Positions 17,562 through 26,972 are shown, counted from the stretch's first letter. The stretch: DNA of 64,000 bases from Candidatus Rhodobacter oscarellae (GCF_001078595.1 NZ_LFTY01000001.1:929122-993121); one strand, 5' to 3'. The notes: a model not told the origin generated them from the sequence alone. Numbers and translations: made by a program.

Positions 17562-17792
17562 TCAGCGGTCTTCTTCGTCAGCGCCCGGTTCCGCCTGGCC
17601 CACGCCCTTGAACACGGACCGAAACGGCAGCGCCCACAGAACGCCAAGTACCAAGTAGATCACCAGTTCCAAGACCACGCTTGGGCGCTCAAAGAGCGAG
17701 GTGATGTACCACGCAAGCGCGATGTAGATGGGCAGCCCAACCAGCAACAGCAGCAGGGACAGGCGTCGGCGCGCTTTGTAACTTAGTGCCAT
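17562..17792 (-). CDS. DUF2842 small membrane protein
   Basis: The 76-residue product is MALSYKARRRLSLLLLLVGL followed by two hydrophobic segments (about 11-30 and 40-60) and an acidic tail. Size and the YKxRRRLSLL start match DUF2842, a two-helix inner-membrane family seen next to purA in Rhodobacteraceae. Function is unknown. Confidence 0.82.
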   Translation of the reverse strand: MALSYKARRRLSLLLLLVGLPIYIALAWYITSLFERPSVVLELVIYLVLGVLWALPFRSVFKGVGQAEPGADEEDR

Positions 17793-17889
17793 GTTTCACC
17801 TCCATGGCGCTGTCTCATCGCGCCCTTGCGGGCACTCTTCGACTGGCGCGTCTCGCGAAGACGCCCAATAGGGCGGATGAGCGCCCCAC

Positions 17890-19182
17890 TTAATCCGCAA
17901 ATGGGTCCGTGACCAGAATCGTATCGTCGCGCTCCGGCGAGGTCGACAGCATCGAGACCGGGCAGCCGATGAGCTCCTCGATCCGGCGCACGTATTTGAT
18001 CGCCTGACCCGGCAGGTCCGCCCAGCTGCGCGCGCCCTCGGTGGATTCTGACCAGCCCGGCATTTCCTCGTAGACCGGCACGCAGCGCGCCTGCTGATCC
18101 GCCGCCGTGGGCAGGTAGTCGAACCGTTGCCCGTCCAGCTCATAGCCCACGCAGATCTTCAGCGTCTCGAACCCGTCCAGCACGTCCAGCTTGGTCAGCG
18201 CGATCCCGGTCATGCCGGAGGTAGCGCAGGTCTGCCGCACCAGGCAGGCGTCGAACCAGCCGCAGCGGCGCTTGCGCCCCGTTGTGGTGCCGAATTCGTG
18301 CCCCCGCTCGCCCAGGCGCTGCCCGTCGGCGTCGTCCAGTTCCGTCGGGAAGGGCCCCTCGCCCACGCGTGTGGTATAGGCCTTCACGATCCCCAGCACG
18401 AAATCCACCGCGCCGGGCCCGAGCCCCACGCCGGTGGTCGCCTGCCCCGCGATCACATTCGAGGAGGTCACGAAGGGATAGGTGCCGAAATCGATATCCA
18501 GCAAGGCGCCCTGAGCGCCCTCAAAGAGGATGCGCTTGCCAGAATGCTGCTTGTCGGCCAGCACTTTCCAAACGGGTGCTGCGAATTCCAGAATCTTCGG
18601 CGCGACCTCGCGCAGCTTGGCCAGCAGGGCCTCGCGGTCCACCGGACCAAGCCCCAGCCCGCTGCGCAGCGCGTTGTGATGCACCAGCGCGCGGTCCACG
18701 CGCAGCTCAAGCGTGGCGTCATCCGCCAGATCCGCCACGCGGATCACCCGGCGCCCCACCTTGTCCTCATAGGCCGGCCCGATACCGCGGCCGGTCGTGC
18801 CAATCTTGGCAACCGAGTTCTGCCCCTCGCGCGCGCGGTCCAGCTCGCCATGGAAGGGCAGGATCAGCGGCGTGTTCTCGGCGATCATCAGCGTCTCAGG
18901 CGAGATATCCACGCCCTGCGCGCGGATGCCCGCGATCTCTTCGACCAGGTGCCAGGGGTCCAGCACCACGCCGTTGCCGATGACCGAAAGCTTACCGCCG
19001 CGCACAACGCCAGAGGGCAAAGCGTGCAGCTTATAGACCTCCTCGCCCACGACCAGCGTGTGACCGGCATTGTGACCGCCCTGGAAGCGACAGATCACGT
19101 CCGCCCGCTCGCTCAGCCAGTCAACGATCTTGCCTTTCCCCTCGTCACCCCATTGGGCGCCGACGACGACGACGTTGGCCAT
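17890..19182 (-). CDS. purA: Adenylosuccinate synthetase
   Basis: The 430-residue enzyme makes adenylosuccinate from IMP, GTP and aspartate, the first committed AMP step. Motifs are [11 protein letters not shown] (11-21), the GTP loop with the catalytic Asp, QGGHNAGHT with the catalytic His, [14 protein letters not shown], and [13 protein letters not shown]. Full length and intact. DUF2842 lies just downstream on the same strand. Confidence 0.97.
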   Translation of the reverse strand: MANVVVVGAQWGDEGKGKIVDWLSERADVICRFQGGHNAGHTLVVGEEVYKLHALPSGVVRGGKLSVIGNGVVLDPWHLVEEIAGIRAQGVDISPETLMIAENTPLILPFHGELDRAREGQNSVAKIGTTGRGIGPAYEDKVGRRVIRVADLADDATLELRVDRALVHHNALRSGLGLGPVDREALLAKLREVAPKILEFAAPVWKVLADKQHSGKRILFEGAQGALLDIDFGTYPFVTSSNVIAGQATTGVGLGPGAVDFVLGIVKAYTTRVGEGPFPTELDDADGQRLGERGHEFGTTTGRKRRCGWFDACLVRQTCATSGMTGIALTKLDVLDGFETLKICVGYELDGQRFDYLPTAADQQARCVPVYEEMPGWSESTEGARSWADLPGQAIKYVRRIEELIGCPVSMLSTSPERDDTILVTDPFAD

Positions 19183-19343
19183 GATGTGTCCCTGCTCTTA
19201 TTTGAAACCCGCCGGGTTATAGCGGGCGCGCCGCGACCGCGAAACCACAAAGTTGCCGCAGGCCCACATCAGCGCGCCAGGGGTTGCCCCAAGCGCCCCA
19301 AGCCATTAGATACCGCCCGTTCACAACCGGAATCTGGGCCTCC

Positions 19344-19709
19344 ATGGAAAACGTCATCCTCATCATCCTCCTGATCTTGGCGCTGGCGCTGATCGGCATC
19401 GTTCTGTTGCAGCGGTCCGAGGGCGGAGGACTGGGAATGGGTGGCGGCGGTGGCGGCGGCGGCGTGGTCTCGGGCCGCTCGGCGGCGACCGCGCTGGGCC
19501 GGATCACCTGGTATCTGGGCGGCGCCTTCATGGCGATGTGCATCGTGATGACGGTTCTGAACGCGCGCAACACCGCGGATAGCTCGGTTGTGGATCGCCT
19601 TGGCACGGACGTGCCCGCCGCGGAGGAGACCATCCCAGGCCTGCCCGCAGGCGGCAGCTTGCTGCCCCCGACCGCCGATGATGGCGCCAGCACCCCGCGC
19701 GCGGATTAA
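19344..19709 (+). CDS. secG: Protein translocase subunit SecG
   Basis: The 121-residue product has two membrane helices (ENVILIILLILALALIGIVLL, and RITWYLGGAFMAMCIVMTVL) joined by a Gly-rich loop, with LQRSEGGGLGMG, the SecG signature. The C-terminal tail is longer than in E. coli, as is common in alphaproteobacteria. ATG 19344 gives the usual start; the upstream in-frame extension (from 19284) is unlikely. It works with SecYE in the inner membrane. Confidence 0.93.
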   Translation: MENVILIILLILALALIGIVLLQRSEGGGLGMGGGGGGGGVVSGRSAATALGRITWYLGGAFMAMCIVMTVLNARNTADSSVVDRLGTDVPAAEETIPGLPAGGSLLPPTADDGASTPRAD

Positions 19710-19874
19710 CGAAGCTTACCAAAACTTGCGGCTGGGCCACACCCAGCCACTTCATCTTGCGTCTAACTTGCGCATCCGGCTGATCTGGGATATACGTTGA
19801 ATCCCGTGGATGCTGCGGATTCGCTTGACCGAATCGCAACAATAACAACGAACTTCACGGGGGATCGCGACCCA

Positions 19875-21518
19875 ATGGCGCGCTTTGTTTTCATTACTGG
19901 TGGTGTGGTATCGAGCCTTGGAAAAGGCCTCGCCTCTGCTGCCTTGGGTGCCTTGCTGCAGGCCCGCGGCTTTAAGGTCCGGCTGCGCAAGCTTGATCCC
20001 TATCTGAATGTCGATCCCGGCACGATGAGCCCGTTCGAGCATGGCGAGGTGTTCGTCACCGATGACGGCGCCGAGACCGACCTGGATCTGGGCCATTACG
20101 AGCGCTTCACCGGCGTGGCCGCGCGCAACACCGATTCCGTTAGCTCGGGCCGGATCTATTCCAACGTGCTCGAGAAAGAGCGCCGCGGCGACTACCTGGG
20201 CAAAACGATCCAGGTGATCCCGCATGTAACCAACGAGATCAAAGAGTGGATCGACGTCGGCGAGGACGAGGTCGATTTCATGCTGTGCGAAATCGGCGGC
20301 ACGGTCGGCGACATCGAGGGCCTGCCGTTTTTCGAGGCGATCCGCCAGTTCAGCCAAGACAAGGGCCGCGGGCAGTGCATCTTCATGCATCTGACGCTGC
20401 TGCCCTATCTGGCGGCCAGCGGCGAACTGAAGACCAAGCCAACACAGCACTCGGTGAAGGAGCTGCGCTCGATCGGGCTGCAGCCCGACATCCTGGTCTG
20501 CCGCTCCGAGGTGGAGATCCCCGACAAAGAGCGCAGCAAGATCGCGCTGTTCTGCAACGTCCGCAAAGAGGACGTGATCCCGGCCTATGACCTCAAGTCG
20601 ATCTACGAGGCGCCCATGGCCTATCACAAGGTCGGGCTGGACCAGGCGGTGCTGGACGCGTTCCAGATCAGCCCCGCGCCGCAGCCGGACCTGACCCGCT
20701 GGGTGGATGTCGAGGACCGCATCCACAACGCCGAGGGCGAGGTGCGCGTGGCCATCGTCGGCAAGTACACCCAGCTGGAGGACGCCTATAAGTCCATCGC
20801 CGAGGCCCTGACCCACGGTGGCATGGCCAACCGGGTAAGGGTCAAGGCCGATTGGATCGACGCCGAGATCTTCGAGAAAGAGGACGCCGCGGGGCATCTA
20901 GAGCCCTACCAGGCGATCCTGGTGCCCGGCGGCTTCGGCGAGCGCGGCACAGAGGGCAAGATCAAGGCCGCCGAGTTCGCCCGCACCCACAAGGTGCCCT
21001 ATCTGGGCATCTGTCTGGGCATGCAAATGGCGGTGATCGAGGCCGCGCGGAACCTCGGCGGGCTGAAGGACGCCGGCAGCGAGGAGTTCGACCACGAGGC
21101 GGGCGGCAAGCGCTTTACGCCGGTGGTCTATCACCTCAAGGAATGGGTGCAGGGCAACCACAAGGTCGAGCGCAAGGTCGGCGACGCCAAGGGCGGCACC
21201 ATGCGGCTGGGCGCGTATAACGCCGCGCTCAGCGAGGGCTCGCGCGTGGCCGAGATCTACGGCAACCTCGCCATCGACGAGCGTCACCGCCACCGCTACG
21301 AGGTGGACATCAAGTATCGCGAAGCCTTGGAAGAGCAGGGGCTAAAGTTCTCTGGCATGTCCCCCGACGGCAAGCTGCCGGAGATCGTGGAATGGGCCGA
21401 CCACCCCTGGTTCATAGGTGTGCAATTCCACCCCGAGCTTAAGTCTAAGCCCTTCGACCCTCACCCACTGTTTGCGGATTTTGTACGCGCGGCAAAGGAA
21501 ATGTCGCGCCTCGTCTAG
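19875..21518 (+). CDS. pyrG: CTP synthase
   Basis: The 547-residue enzyme converts UTP to CTP using glutamine. The N-terminal synthetase domain starts [18 protein letters not shown] with the ATP loop. The C-terminal class I glutamine amidotransferase domain has the nucleophile in LGICLGMQ and the His-x-Glu near [12 protein letters not shown] 19875 is the family start; the frame extends to 19797 without support. It lies 165 bases after secG, a common neighbour pair in this group. Confidence 0.97.
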   Translation: MARFVFITGGVVSSLGKGLASAALGALLQARGFKVRLRKLDPYLNVDPGTMSPFEHGEVFVTDDGAETDLDLGHYERFTGVAARNTDSVSSGRIYSNVLEKERRGDYLGKTIQVIPHVTNEIKEWIDVGEDEVDFMLCEIGGTVGDIEGLPFFEAIRQFSQDKGRGQCIFMHLTLLPYLAASGELKTKPTQHSVKELRSIGLQPDILVCRSEVEIPDKERSKIALFCNVRKEDVIPAYDLKSIYEAPMAYHKVGLDQAVLDAFQISPAPQPDLTRWVDVEDRIHNAEGEVRVAIVGKYTQLEDAYKSIAEALTHGGMANRVRVKADWIDAEIFEKEDAAGHLEPYQAILVPGGFGERGTEGKIKAAEFARTHKVPYLGICLGMQMAVIEAARNLGGLKDAGSEEFDHEAGGKRFTPVVYHLKEWVQGNHKVERKVGDAKGGTMRLGAYNAALSEGSRVAEIYGNLAIDERHRHRYEVDIKYREALEEQGLKFSGMSPDGKLPEIVEWADHPWFIGVQFHPELKSKPFDPHPLFADFVRAAKEMSRLV

Positions 21519-21555
21519 CCGCATTGGGTGGTTTCCTTGTCCAGATCTCTTCGCC

Positions 21556-22164
21556 CTACTCTGCGGCGATCAACTGTTGCGTGCTAACTGCAGGCATGCT
21601 CATGACGCAATAAAGGCGCCCGTCGTCGCGATCGCGGTAAGGGTCAGCAAGGCGCTGGACGCCATACCCCAGCTGTCGCAACGCACGCAGCATCGCAACA
21701 GAGGATAGCGCCATCAGCTCGCCAGCGCCGTTGCGGTTGGTGATATTGATACAACCCTCGATGATCTCGTGCAGGCATTCCATCCGCTCGGCGCGGTCGG
21801 TCAAATCATCCGAGATTACCAGCCGGCTGCATTCCCAAACATGGGGTGACACCTTGGCCCCGGGCATGTTCTGGCACGGGATATCGGACATCTGACCTTG
21901 GAAGGCATCGGCAACCATATAAGTCTGATTCCCCCATTTGGTGTTGGTGGCGATACACCGTGCGCCACCGATCACCTTACCCTCCTTCAGCACGAGAGAG
22001 TATTGAGTCTCTGGGTTGTCATACTCATCCATCTCAACGTTGCGGTTGTGAACGATGGGCCAGTTAAGTTGATCAACAAAAAACTGTTTCCTCAGCTTTA
22101 AGTAGTCGAAGAACGCCGGCCCATACTCATGGAGTTGCGGTAAGCCAAATGTGACGTAGTGCAT
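21556..22164 (-). CDS. LuxI-family acyl-homoserine-lactone synthase
   Basis: The 202-residue cytosolic enzyme makes an acyl-homoserine-lactone signal from SAM and an acyl carrier. Family residues are visible: R25 and F29 in LRKQFFV, W35, D46 and D49 in EMDEYDNPETQYSLVL, R69 in GGARCI, and E111/R114 in WECSRLVI. It lies downstream of the LuxR gene on the same strand with a 110-base gap. The acyl chain cannot be told from sequence. Confidence 0.92.
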   Translation of the reverse strand: MHYVTFGLPQLHEYGPAFFDYLKLRKQFFVDQLNWPIVHNRNVEMDEYDNPETQYSLVLKEGKVIGGARCIATNTKWGNQTYMVADAFQGQMSDIPCQNMPGAKVSPHVWECSRLVISDDLTDRAERMECLHEIIEGCINITNRNGAGELMALSSVAMLRALRQLGYGVQRLADPYRDRDDGRLYCVMSMPAVSTQQLIAAE

Positions 22165-22274
22165 TGTGCAGTCCCCTTTTTCTGGGGCCGATTAAATGCC
22201 ACAACGGGACGCCTTGTTAATCAAAAACTGGCATTAGAACTCGCTTAATACGCGAAATAGCAATTGCCCGGAGG

Positions 22275-22889
22275 TCAGATCAGCCCAAAAGTGGTTGCTC
22301 TTGTTGCCGCGTGAGTGCCCGTTTTGGCGCCCAGTTTCGACTTTGCGCTTTTCAAACGCTGCTTCACAGCACCCTCTGTAACGCCAAGCAAGTTAGCGAC
22401 TTCTTTCATTAAGAGGCCATCCTTGACCATCTTAAGAGCCTCAAGCTCGGCTTTCGTCAGGTTTTCGGGAGGGCGTCTCTCGATGTGAAGGTGCATCAGC
22501 CGAGACGACAAATCAGCGAGCTCACAGTCGGTAAACTCGCGGTCGCTGCGCGCGAAGGAACCATAGCTGCGCTGTCCGGACCTTTGATCCTCACACAGAC
22601 TGATGGCCGCGCCGTAGTTCAGCCCATGATTGCGCGCCAAGGCCAACACCCCGTGCGAATCAGTATCCTCGATTTCGCTCCACCGTGCGGCGCCGTCATT
22701 GGCGTAGACCCACTGAATAACGGGGTCTTTGATCATCAAGCCCCTCCGAGTATACGTCGCCACCCATTCCTTAGGCAGTGCATTATGCTCTTCTGATGGA
22801 TAGGCAAATCCCACCCGCAAAGCGACATAGTAGCCAGTACATGCGAGTTCCGAAAAAACCTTACAAAAGGTGGAGTTGCCCGTATTCAT
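22275..22889 (-). CDS. LuxR-family quorum-sensing regulator
   Basis: The 204-residue product has an N-terminal autoinducer-binding domain (about 15-135, with LPKEWVATYTRRGLMIKDPV and FARSDREF) and a C-terminal LuxR HTH (about 142-190: LTKAELEALKMVKDGLLMKE, then LLGVTEGAVKQRLKSAKSKL). ATG 22889 was preferred to the TTG at 22892. It sits directly upstream of the luxI gene and divergent from a related protein without HTH. It probably activates or represses luxI in response to the signal. Confidence 0.9.
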   Translation of the reverse strand: MNTGNSTFCKVFSELACTGYYVALRVGFAYPSEEHNALPKEWVATYTRRGLMIKDPVIQWVYANDGAARWSEIEDTDSHGVLALARNHGLNYGAAISLCEDQRSGQRSYGSFARSDREFTDCELADLSSRLMHLHIERRPPENLTKAELEALKMVKDGLLMKEVANLLGVTEGAVKQRLKSAKSKLGAKTGTHAATRATTFGLI

Positions 22890-22980
22890 CAAATTCTATA
22901 CCATCCTCTCGTTCAGCGCGAGATGAGCTGTATGCGATCACTGTACCTGTACGCCAGTTCACGAGTTCAATGCAACCATA
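22890..22980. promoter_or_regulatory. Divergent control region between LuxR gene and HTH-less LuxR-like gene
   Basis: This 91-bp gap must hold both promoters. It contains CCAGTTCACGAGTTC (about 22957-22971). The gap before luxI contains AACTGGCATTAGAACTCG (about 22225-22242). Both hold AACTGG and GAACTCG blocks, on opposite strands and with different spacing. They may be LuxR half-sites, but neither is a clean lux-box palindrome. Confidence 0.35.
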
Positions 22981-23478
22981 ATGAGAATTGAATTCTCGAT
23001 AATGAACAATCGCGACGAAATCGCGGGCCTGATAACGGCCCTCGACAAAATGGCGCCCGCCGGAATGGCGCTGGGCCTGCACATTGCGTTTACGGCGCCG
23101 CGTTTCATGATCCAAACCTATCCGCGGAAGTGGTTGGAGATCTACAACGCGAAAGGTCTGCTGTATCACGACCCGGTTGTGCAATGGGGGTTTCAGAACA
23201 ACGGCACAATTCGCTGGCGCGAGCTGGCAGAGGACGACCCCAAGGATGTGATGGGGCAAGCGTCCCGGTTCGGCATGACGCATGGCGTCATGGTTGCCTT
23301 ATCCTCAAGCAATATAAGGTCATTTGGCGGGTTCGCCCGGTCCGACAGGGACTTCCTGGACGTCGAGATTGACGAACTTGAGTCCATCGTGAACCAGCTG
23401 CATCACGCCACCGAGCATATGAGCGACGAGGATATTCAGGCCTTACGGGACATGTCCGACCGGCTGACCCGGGGCTAA
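22981..23478 (+). CDS. LuxR-type autoinducer-binding domain protein without HTH
   Basis: The product has 165 residues, all accounted for by an autoinducer-binding domain: YPRKWLEIYNAKGLLYHDPV (about 48-67), NGTIRWREL and GGFARSDRDFLD. The match to the neighbouring LuxR is close (YNAKGLLYHDPVVQW against YTRRGLMIKDPVIQW; FARSDRDF against FARSDREF). The frame ends 30 residues later with no HTH, and no HTH follows in another frame. It is probably a duplicate that lost its DNA-binding domain; a ligand sink or inhibitory dimer partner is plausible. The start could also be ATG 23002. Confidence 0.82.
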   Translation: MRIEFSIMNNRDEIAGLITALDKMAPAGMALGLHIAFTAPRFMIQTYPRKWLEIYNAKGLLYHDPVVQWGFQNNGTIRWRELAEDDPKDVMGQASRFGMTHGVMVALSSSNIRSFGGFARSDRDFLDVEIDELESIVNQLHHATEHMSDEDIQALRDMSDRLTRG

Positions 23479-23542
23479 AAAGAGCTTCGCTTTGCGCCGA
23501 TGGATCTTTTAGCTCCCCGCAAGAGTGCTTATGTGACCGGTC

Positions 23543-23986
23543 ATGTTCGGTGATCTTCTCAAGCGGCTCACGCAGCCCGACAATCAACCTTTGCCCTCAA
23601 CCGATGCCCGGCTTGCGATGGCCGCGCTCTTGGTGCGCGTGGCCCGCACCGATGGGCATTACGCCCAGGAAGAGGCCGGGCTGATAGATCGCATCCTCGC
23701 CAAGCGCTATGGCCTCGGCCCGTTCGATGCGCCCAAGCTGCGCGCCGAGGGCGAGGCGCTGGAGGGCGAGGCCCCCGACACCGTGCGCTTTACCCGCGCG
23801 ATCAAGGACCATGTCGCCTATGAAGAGCGGCTGGGCGTGATCGAGGCGCTGTGGGAGGTCGTGCTGGCCGACGGCATCCGCGACGACGAAGAGAACGCCA
23901 TGCTGCGCCTGGTGGCCAGCCTGCTGGGCGTCAACGACCTCGACAGCAACATGGCGCGCAAGCGGGTCGAGGCCCGCGCAGGGTGA
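23543..23986 (+). CDS. TerB-family protein
   Basis: The 147-residue helical product has the TerB/DjlA-like fold signature: LAMAALLVRVARTDGHYAQEE, then VIEALWEVVLADGIRDDEEN, paired Asp/Glu-rich metal-binding segments. There is no signal peptide. It overlaps the next gene by 4 bases (GTGA), so the two are coupled. Members occur in tellurite-resistance clusters but many, as here, are isolated, so tellurite resistance should not be assumed. Confidence 0.82.
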   Translation: MFGDLLKRLTQPDNQPLPSTDARLAMAALLVRVARTDGHYAQEEAGLIDRILAKRYGLGPFDAPKLRAEGEALEGEAPDTVRFTRAIKDHVAYEERLGVIEALWEVVLADGIRDDEENAMLRLVASLLGVNDLDSNMARKRVEARAG

Positions 23987-24723
23987 TCGCCGGGCTGCCG
24001 ATGTATGACCGCCCCGAGACGGCGGCTGCAAATGATCGGCTCTGGGACCTTGCACGGAGCGCCCTCCAAGATTGCGGCATCGCCGCCCCGGACGCCTTGG
24101 CGCGCGACATCGCCCTCTGGGATCTGTGGCTGCGCGACGACCTGGTGCTGGCGCAAACCTGCGGCCTGCCCTACCGCTGGAAGCTGCATGACCAGGTGAA
24201 CCTGGTGGGCACGCCCATGCACGCGCTGGACTGCCCCGCGGGGCATTACTACAGCACCATCGTCGCTCGCGAGGACGACCCGCGCGCGGATTTCTCTGGC
24301 GCCACCCCGGCGGTGAACGAGGCCCGCTCGCAAAGCGGCTGGTCGGCATTGCTGGACTGGGCCGAAGCCACCGGCACGACCCTGGCGGCCCCGACACTGA
24401 CCGGTGCGCATGTGTACTCCGCCAAGGCGGTGGCAGAGGCCCGCGCCGACCTGGCCGCCATCGACGCCGTAACCTGGCGCATGATCCGCAGGTGGGAGCC
24501 CTGGGCGCGCACCCTGCGCGAGGTCACCCATACGTCGCCAACGCCGGCTTTGCCCTATATCTGCGCGCGCGGCGTCGACGCTGAGGTCGTGTACGGCGCA
24601 ATCGAGCAAGCGATCATCGCGATGGCCGAGGACGACCGCGCGCTTCTAGGCCTCACCGGCATCACCCGGCTGGCGCGCAGTGCCTATCTCGACATGCCGG
24701 TCCCGGACCCCCCAAACGAATAA
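23983..24723 (+). CDS. PhnD-like substrate-binding-fold protein, no signal peptide
   Basis: The 246-residue product starts at GTG 23983 inside the terB-like stop. LAQTCGLPYRWKLHDQVNLV and LDCPAGHYYSTIVAR match the PhnD (phosphonate/phosphite-binding) superfamily. True transport proteins have a signal peptide and about 300 residues. This one has neither signal nor an adjacent phosphonate transporter, so a cytosolic binding or enzymatic role is likelier. Confidence 0.75.
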   Translation: MIAGLPMYDRPETAAANDRLWDLARSALQDCGIAAPDALARDIALWDLWLRDDLVLAQTCGLPYRWKLHDQVNLVGTPMHALDCPAGHYYSTIVAREDDPRADFSGATPAVNEARSQSGWSALLDWAEATGTTLAAPTLTGAHVYSAKAVAEARADLAAIDAVTWRMIRRWEPWARTLREVTHTSPTPALPYICARGVDAEVVYGAIEQAIIAMAEDDRALLGLTGITRLARSAYLDMPVPDPPNE

Positions 24724-24787
24724 ACATTGCATTCGCACCGGTGTTCCGTGCTACTGAAAAACTGCAACAGCCAAGACGCGGACACAC

Positions 24788-25567
24788 GTGACAGCAAACG
24801 ACGCCCCGGTCATCGAGATCCGGAACCTGCACAAGAGCTTCGGCAATCTGGAGGTGCTCAAGGGCATCGACATGACAGCGCCCAAGGGGCATGTGCTTTC
24901 GCTCATCGGGTCCTCGGGCTCCGGCAAGTCCACCCTGCTGCGCTGCGCGAACCTGCTAGAGGATAGCCAGGACGGCGAGATCCTGTTTGAGGGCGAGCCG
25001 ATCAGCTGGCGCGGCGCGGGCCTGTCGCGCCATCCCGCCGACAAGGCGCAGGTCACACGCATCCGCACCAACCTGTCGATGGTGTTCCAGCAGTTCAACC
25101 TGTGGGCCCATATGACGATCCTGCAGAACGTGATGGAGGCCCCGGTGACCGTGCTGGGCCGCGACCGCGCAGAGGTCGAGGCCCGGGCCCGCGACTACCT
25201 GGCCAAGGTGGGCATCGGCGACAAATGCGACGCCTACCCGGCGGAGCTGTCCGGCGGCCAGCAGCAGCGCGCCGCCATCGCTCGCGCGCTTTGCATGGAG
25301 CCCCGCGCCTTGCTGTTCGACGAGCCCACCAGCGCGCTGGACCCCGAGCTTGAGCAGGAGGTGGTGAGGGTCATCAAGGCGCTCGCCGAAGAGGGCCGCA
25401 CCATGCTAATCGTAACCCATGACATGGCCTTGGCGCGGGACGTCAGCGACCACGTGATGTTCCTGCACCAGGGCCGTATCGAAGAAGAGGGCAGGCCGGA
25501 CACGCTGTTCGGCGCCCCAAAAACCGACCGCCTGCGGCAGTTCCTTAGCCACGTGCAGGCGGCATAA
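24788..25567 (+). CDS. Polar amino-acid ABC transporter, ATP-binding protein
   Basis: The 259-residue ATPase has Walker A GSSGSGKST (41-49), Q-loop in MVFQQFNLW, signature LSGGQQQR, Walker B ALLFDEPTSALD and the H-switch in TMLIVTHDM. The sequence class is HisP/GlnQ-like. It starts at GTG 24788. It is followed by its binding protein; the matching permeases are 2 kb downstream at 27682-29440. Confidence 0.93.
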   Translation: MTANDAPVIEIRNLHKSFGNLEVLKGIDMTAPKGHVLSLIGSSGSGKSTLLRCANLLEDSQDGEILFEGEPISWRGAGLSRHPADKAQVTRIRTNLSMVFQQFNLWAHMTILQNVMEAPVTVLGRDRAEVEARARDYLAKVGIGDKCDAYPAELSGGQQQRAAIARALCMEPRALLFDEPTSALDPELEQEVVRVIKALAEEGRTMLIVTHDMALARDVSDHVMFLHQGRIEEEGRPDTLFGAPKTDRLRQFLSHVQAA

Positions 25568-25600
25568 ACACAACAAGTACCAATCAGGGAGACCCAACAG

Positions 25601-26323
25601 ATGAAAAACCTAATCCTCACCACCGCCGCCCTGGCGCTGTCCGCCGGGATGATCCTGGCCGACGGGCATTCCGTGGTCCGCATGGGCACCGAGGGCGCCT
25701 ACCCTCCGTGGAACTTCCTCAACGACGACGGCGAGGTCGCCGGCTTCGAGCGCGAGCTGGGCGACGAGCTTTGCGCGCGCGCCGAGCTGACCTGCGAATG
25801 GGTCGTGAACGACTGGGATTCGATCATCCCCAACCTCGTCAGCGGCAACTACGACACCATCATCGCGGGCATGTCGATCACCGACGCGCGCGACGAGGTG
25901 ATCGACTTCACCTCGAACTACACATTGCCTGACCCCTCGTCTTATCTGGCAAGCTCGATGGATGTGGACGTCAAGGGCGGCGTGATCGCGGCGCAGTCCA
26001 ACACCATCCAGGCGGCGTTTATCTCCGAGATGGGCATGACCCTGGTCGAGTACCCCACGCCGGAAGAGACGATCCAGGCAGTCAAAAGCGGCGAGGCCGA
26101 CGCGGTGCTGGCCGACAAGTCGTTCCTCACGCCCTTCGCCGAGGATGACGCCGACCTCATGTTCCTAGAGCAAGAGGAGATGATCGGCGGCGGCGTCGGC
26201 ATGGGCATCCGCGAAAGCGACGGCGAGCTGCGCGAGAAGTTCAATGCGGCCATCGCGTCGATGAAGGCCGACGGTTCGCTGAACGCGCTGATCACCAAGT
26301 GGGAGATCGGCGAGACGTTCTAA
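25601..26323 (+). CDS. Polar amino-acid ABC transporter, periplasmic binding protein
   Basis: The 240-residue product has a signal peptide (MKNLILTTAALALSAGMILA, cleavage near residue 20). The mature part is a family 3 binding protein: MGTEGAYPPWNFLNDDGEVA, then GFERELGDELCARAELTCEW, DWDSIIPNLVSGNYDTIIAG and MSITDARDEVIDFT. These are hallmarks of His/Lys/Arg/Gln-binding proteins. The spacing from the ATPase is 33 bases. A terminator follows. Confidence 0.93.
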   Translation: MKNLILTTAALALSAGMILADGHSVVRMGTEGAYPPWNFLNDDGEVAGFERELGDELCARAELTCEWVVNDWDSIIPNLVSGNYDTIIAGMSITDARDEVIDFTSNYTLPDPSSYLASSMDVDVKGGVIAAQSNTIQAAFISEMGMTLVEYPTPEETIQAVKSGEADAVLADKSFLTPFAEDDADLMFLEQEEMIGGGVGMGIRESDGELREKFNAAIASMKADGSLNALITKWEIGETF

Positions 26324-26347
26324 GGCGTTCTGCCACACCCAAACCTA

Positions 26348-26372
26348 AGAGCCGCCTTCGGGCGGCTCTTTT
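26348..26372 (+). terminator. Rho-independent terminator after binding-protein gene
   Basis: AGAGCCGCC-TTCG-GGCGGCTCT, a 9-bp stem with a UUCG tetraloop, is followed by three T. It separates the ATPase/binding-protein unit from downstream genes. Confidence 0.88.
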
Positions 26373-26460
26373 CGTATCTTGAGTATCCATTCGCTTGCCT
26401 GAAGATTTGGCGCACATCGGGCGCTCTTGCGCTCCCGCCTGCGGCAACCGCATCCGCAAA

Positions 26461-26533
26461 GGCAACGGCAACTTCAACGACAACGGCAGCGGCAACGGCA
26501 GCGGCAACGGCAGCGGCAACGGCAACGGCAACG
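26461..26533. repeat. Hexanucleotide GGCAAC/GGCAGC simple repeat
   Basis: About twelve hexamer units, mixed GGCAAC and GGCAGC with a degenerate beginning, lie in a non-coding gap (26373-26691). It forms an artificial Pro-Leu reading frame on the minus strand. It may vary in copy number. No gene is seen in the rest of this gap. Confidence 0.9.
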
Positions 26534-26691
26534 GACCCTTAAAATGACACGGGATTGCTGAGATTAAAGAAACCTTCACCGAATCGCCAAAAGATAAAGG
26601 GCGGTAGGGAGGGGGTAAACTGCGCGCGCTGCATTAACCTTCTGTTAGGAAACCGCCAGGTTCGCACCGCCTCAGAAGCTGGACCAAACCG

Positions 26692-26916
26692 ATGCGCATC
26701 GCCGTCGCGGGGTTTCAGAACGGGACCAAAACTTTCGCCCCCTGCAGGGCCGGTTTGGCCGGGTTTGAGAGGGCCGATAGCTGGCCCCCGCCCCAGCGCG
26801 GCGAGGATGTGATCGCGGGCACAAAGGGTACGCACCTGCCCATTGCCTGGGCAATGGCCGCGGCGAAGGACGACGAGCTTATCCTCAGCCCCTTGGGCCC
26901 GAAAATAGCCCCTTGA
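26692..26916 (+). pseudogene. Remnant of an MlrC-like (M81 family) metallopeptidase gene
   Basis: The 74-residue frame MRIAVAGFQNGTKTFAP, then FERADSWPP, G-E-D-V-I-A-G and LPIAWAMAAA, aligns with the N-terminus of the MlrC/M81 family (typically (M/V)RIAVGGFQHETNTFAP, ADSWPP, PIAG). The family has about 490 residues; here only the first ~70 remain, and HETNT has changed to NGTKT, losing the metal-binding His. The adjoining sequence goes straight into the oxidoreductase gene, so most of the gene is deleted. Confidence 0.7.
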
Positions 26917-26972
26917 CCTAAACCAAGGTTGAGTTTGCAAACTGGCCCGCATTGTCCCCTTGGAGCTCACCC

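Noticed and set aside
23543-23986. Tellurite resistance operon
   Set aside because: Only a TerB-fold gene is present; no terA, terC, terD or terE, so the phenotype is not supported.
26292-26579. Minus-strand frame with a Pro-Leu repeat, a possible surface protein
   Set aside because: Produced by the hexamer simple repeat and runs through a terminator; no start signal or family.
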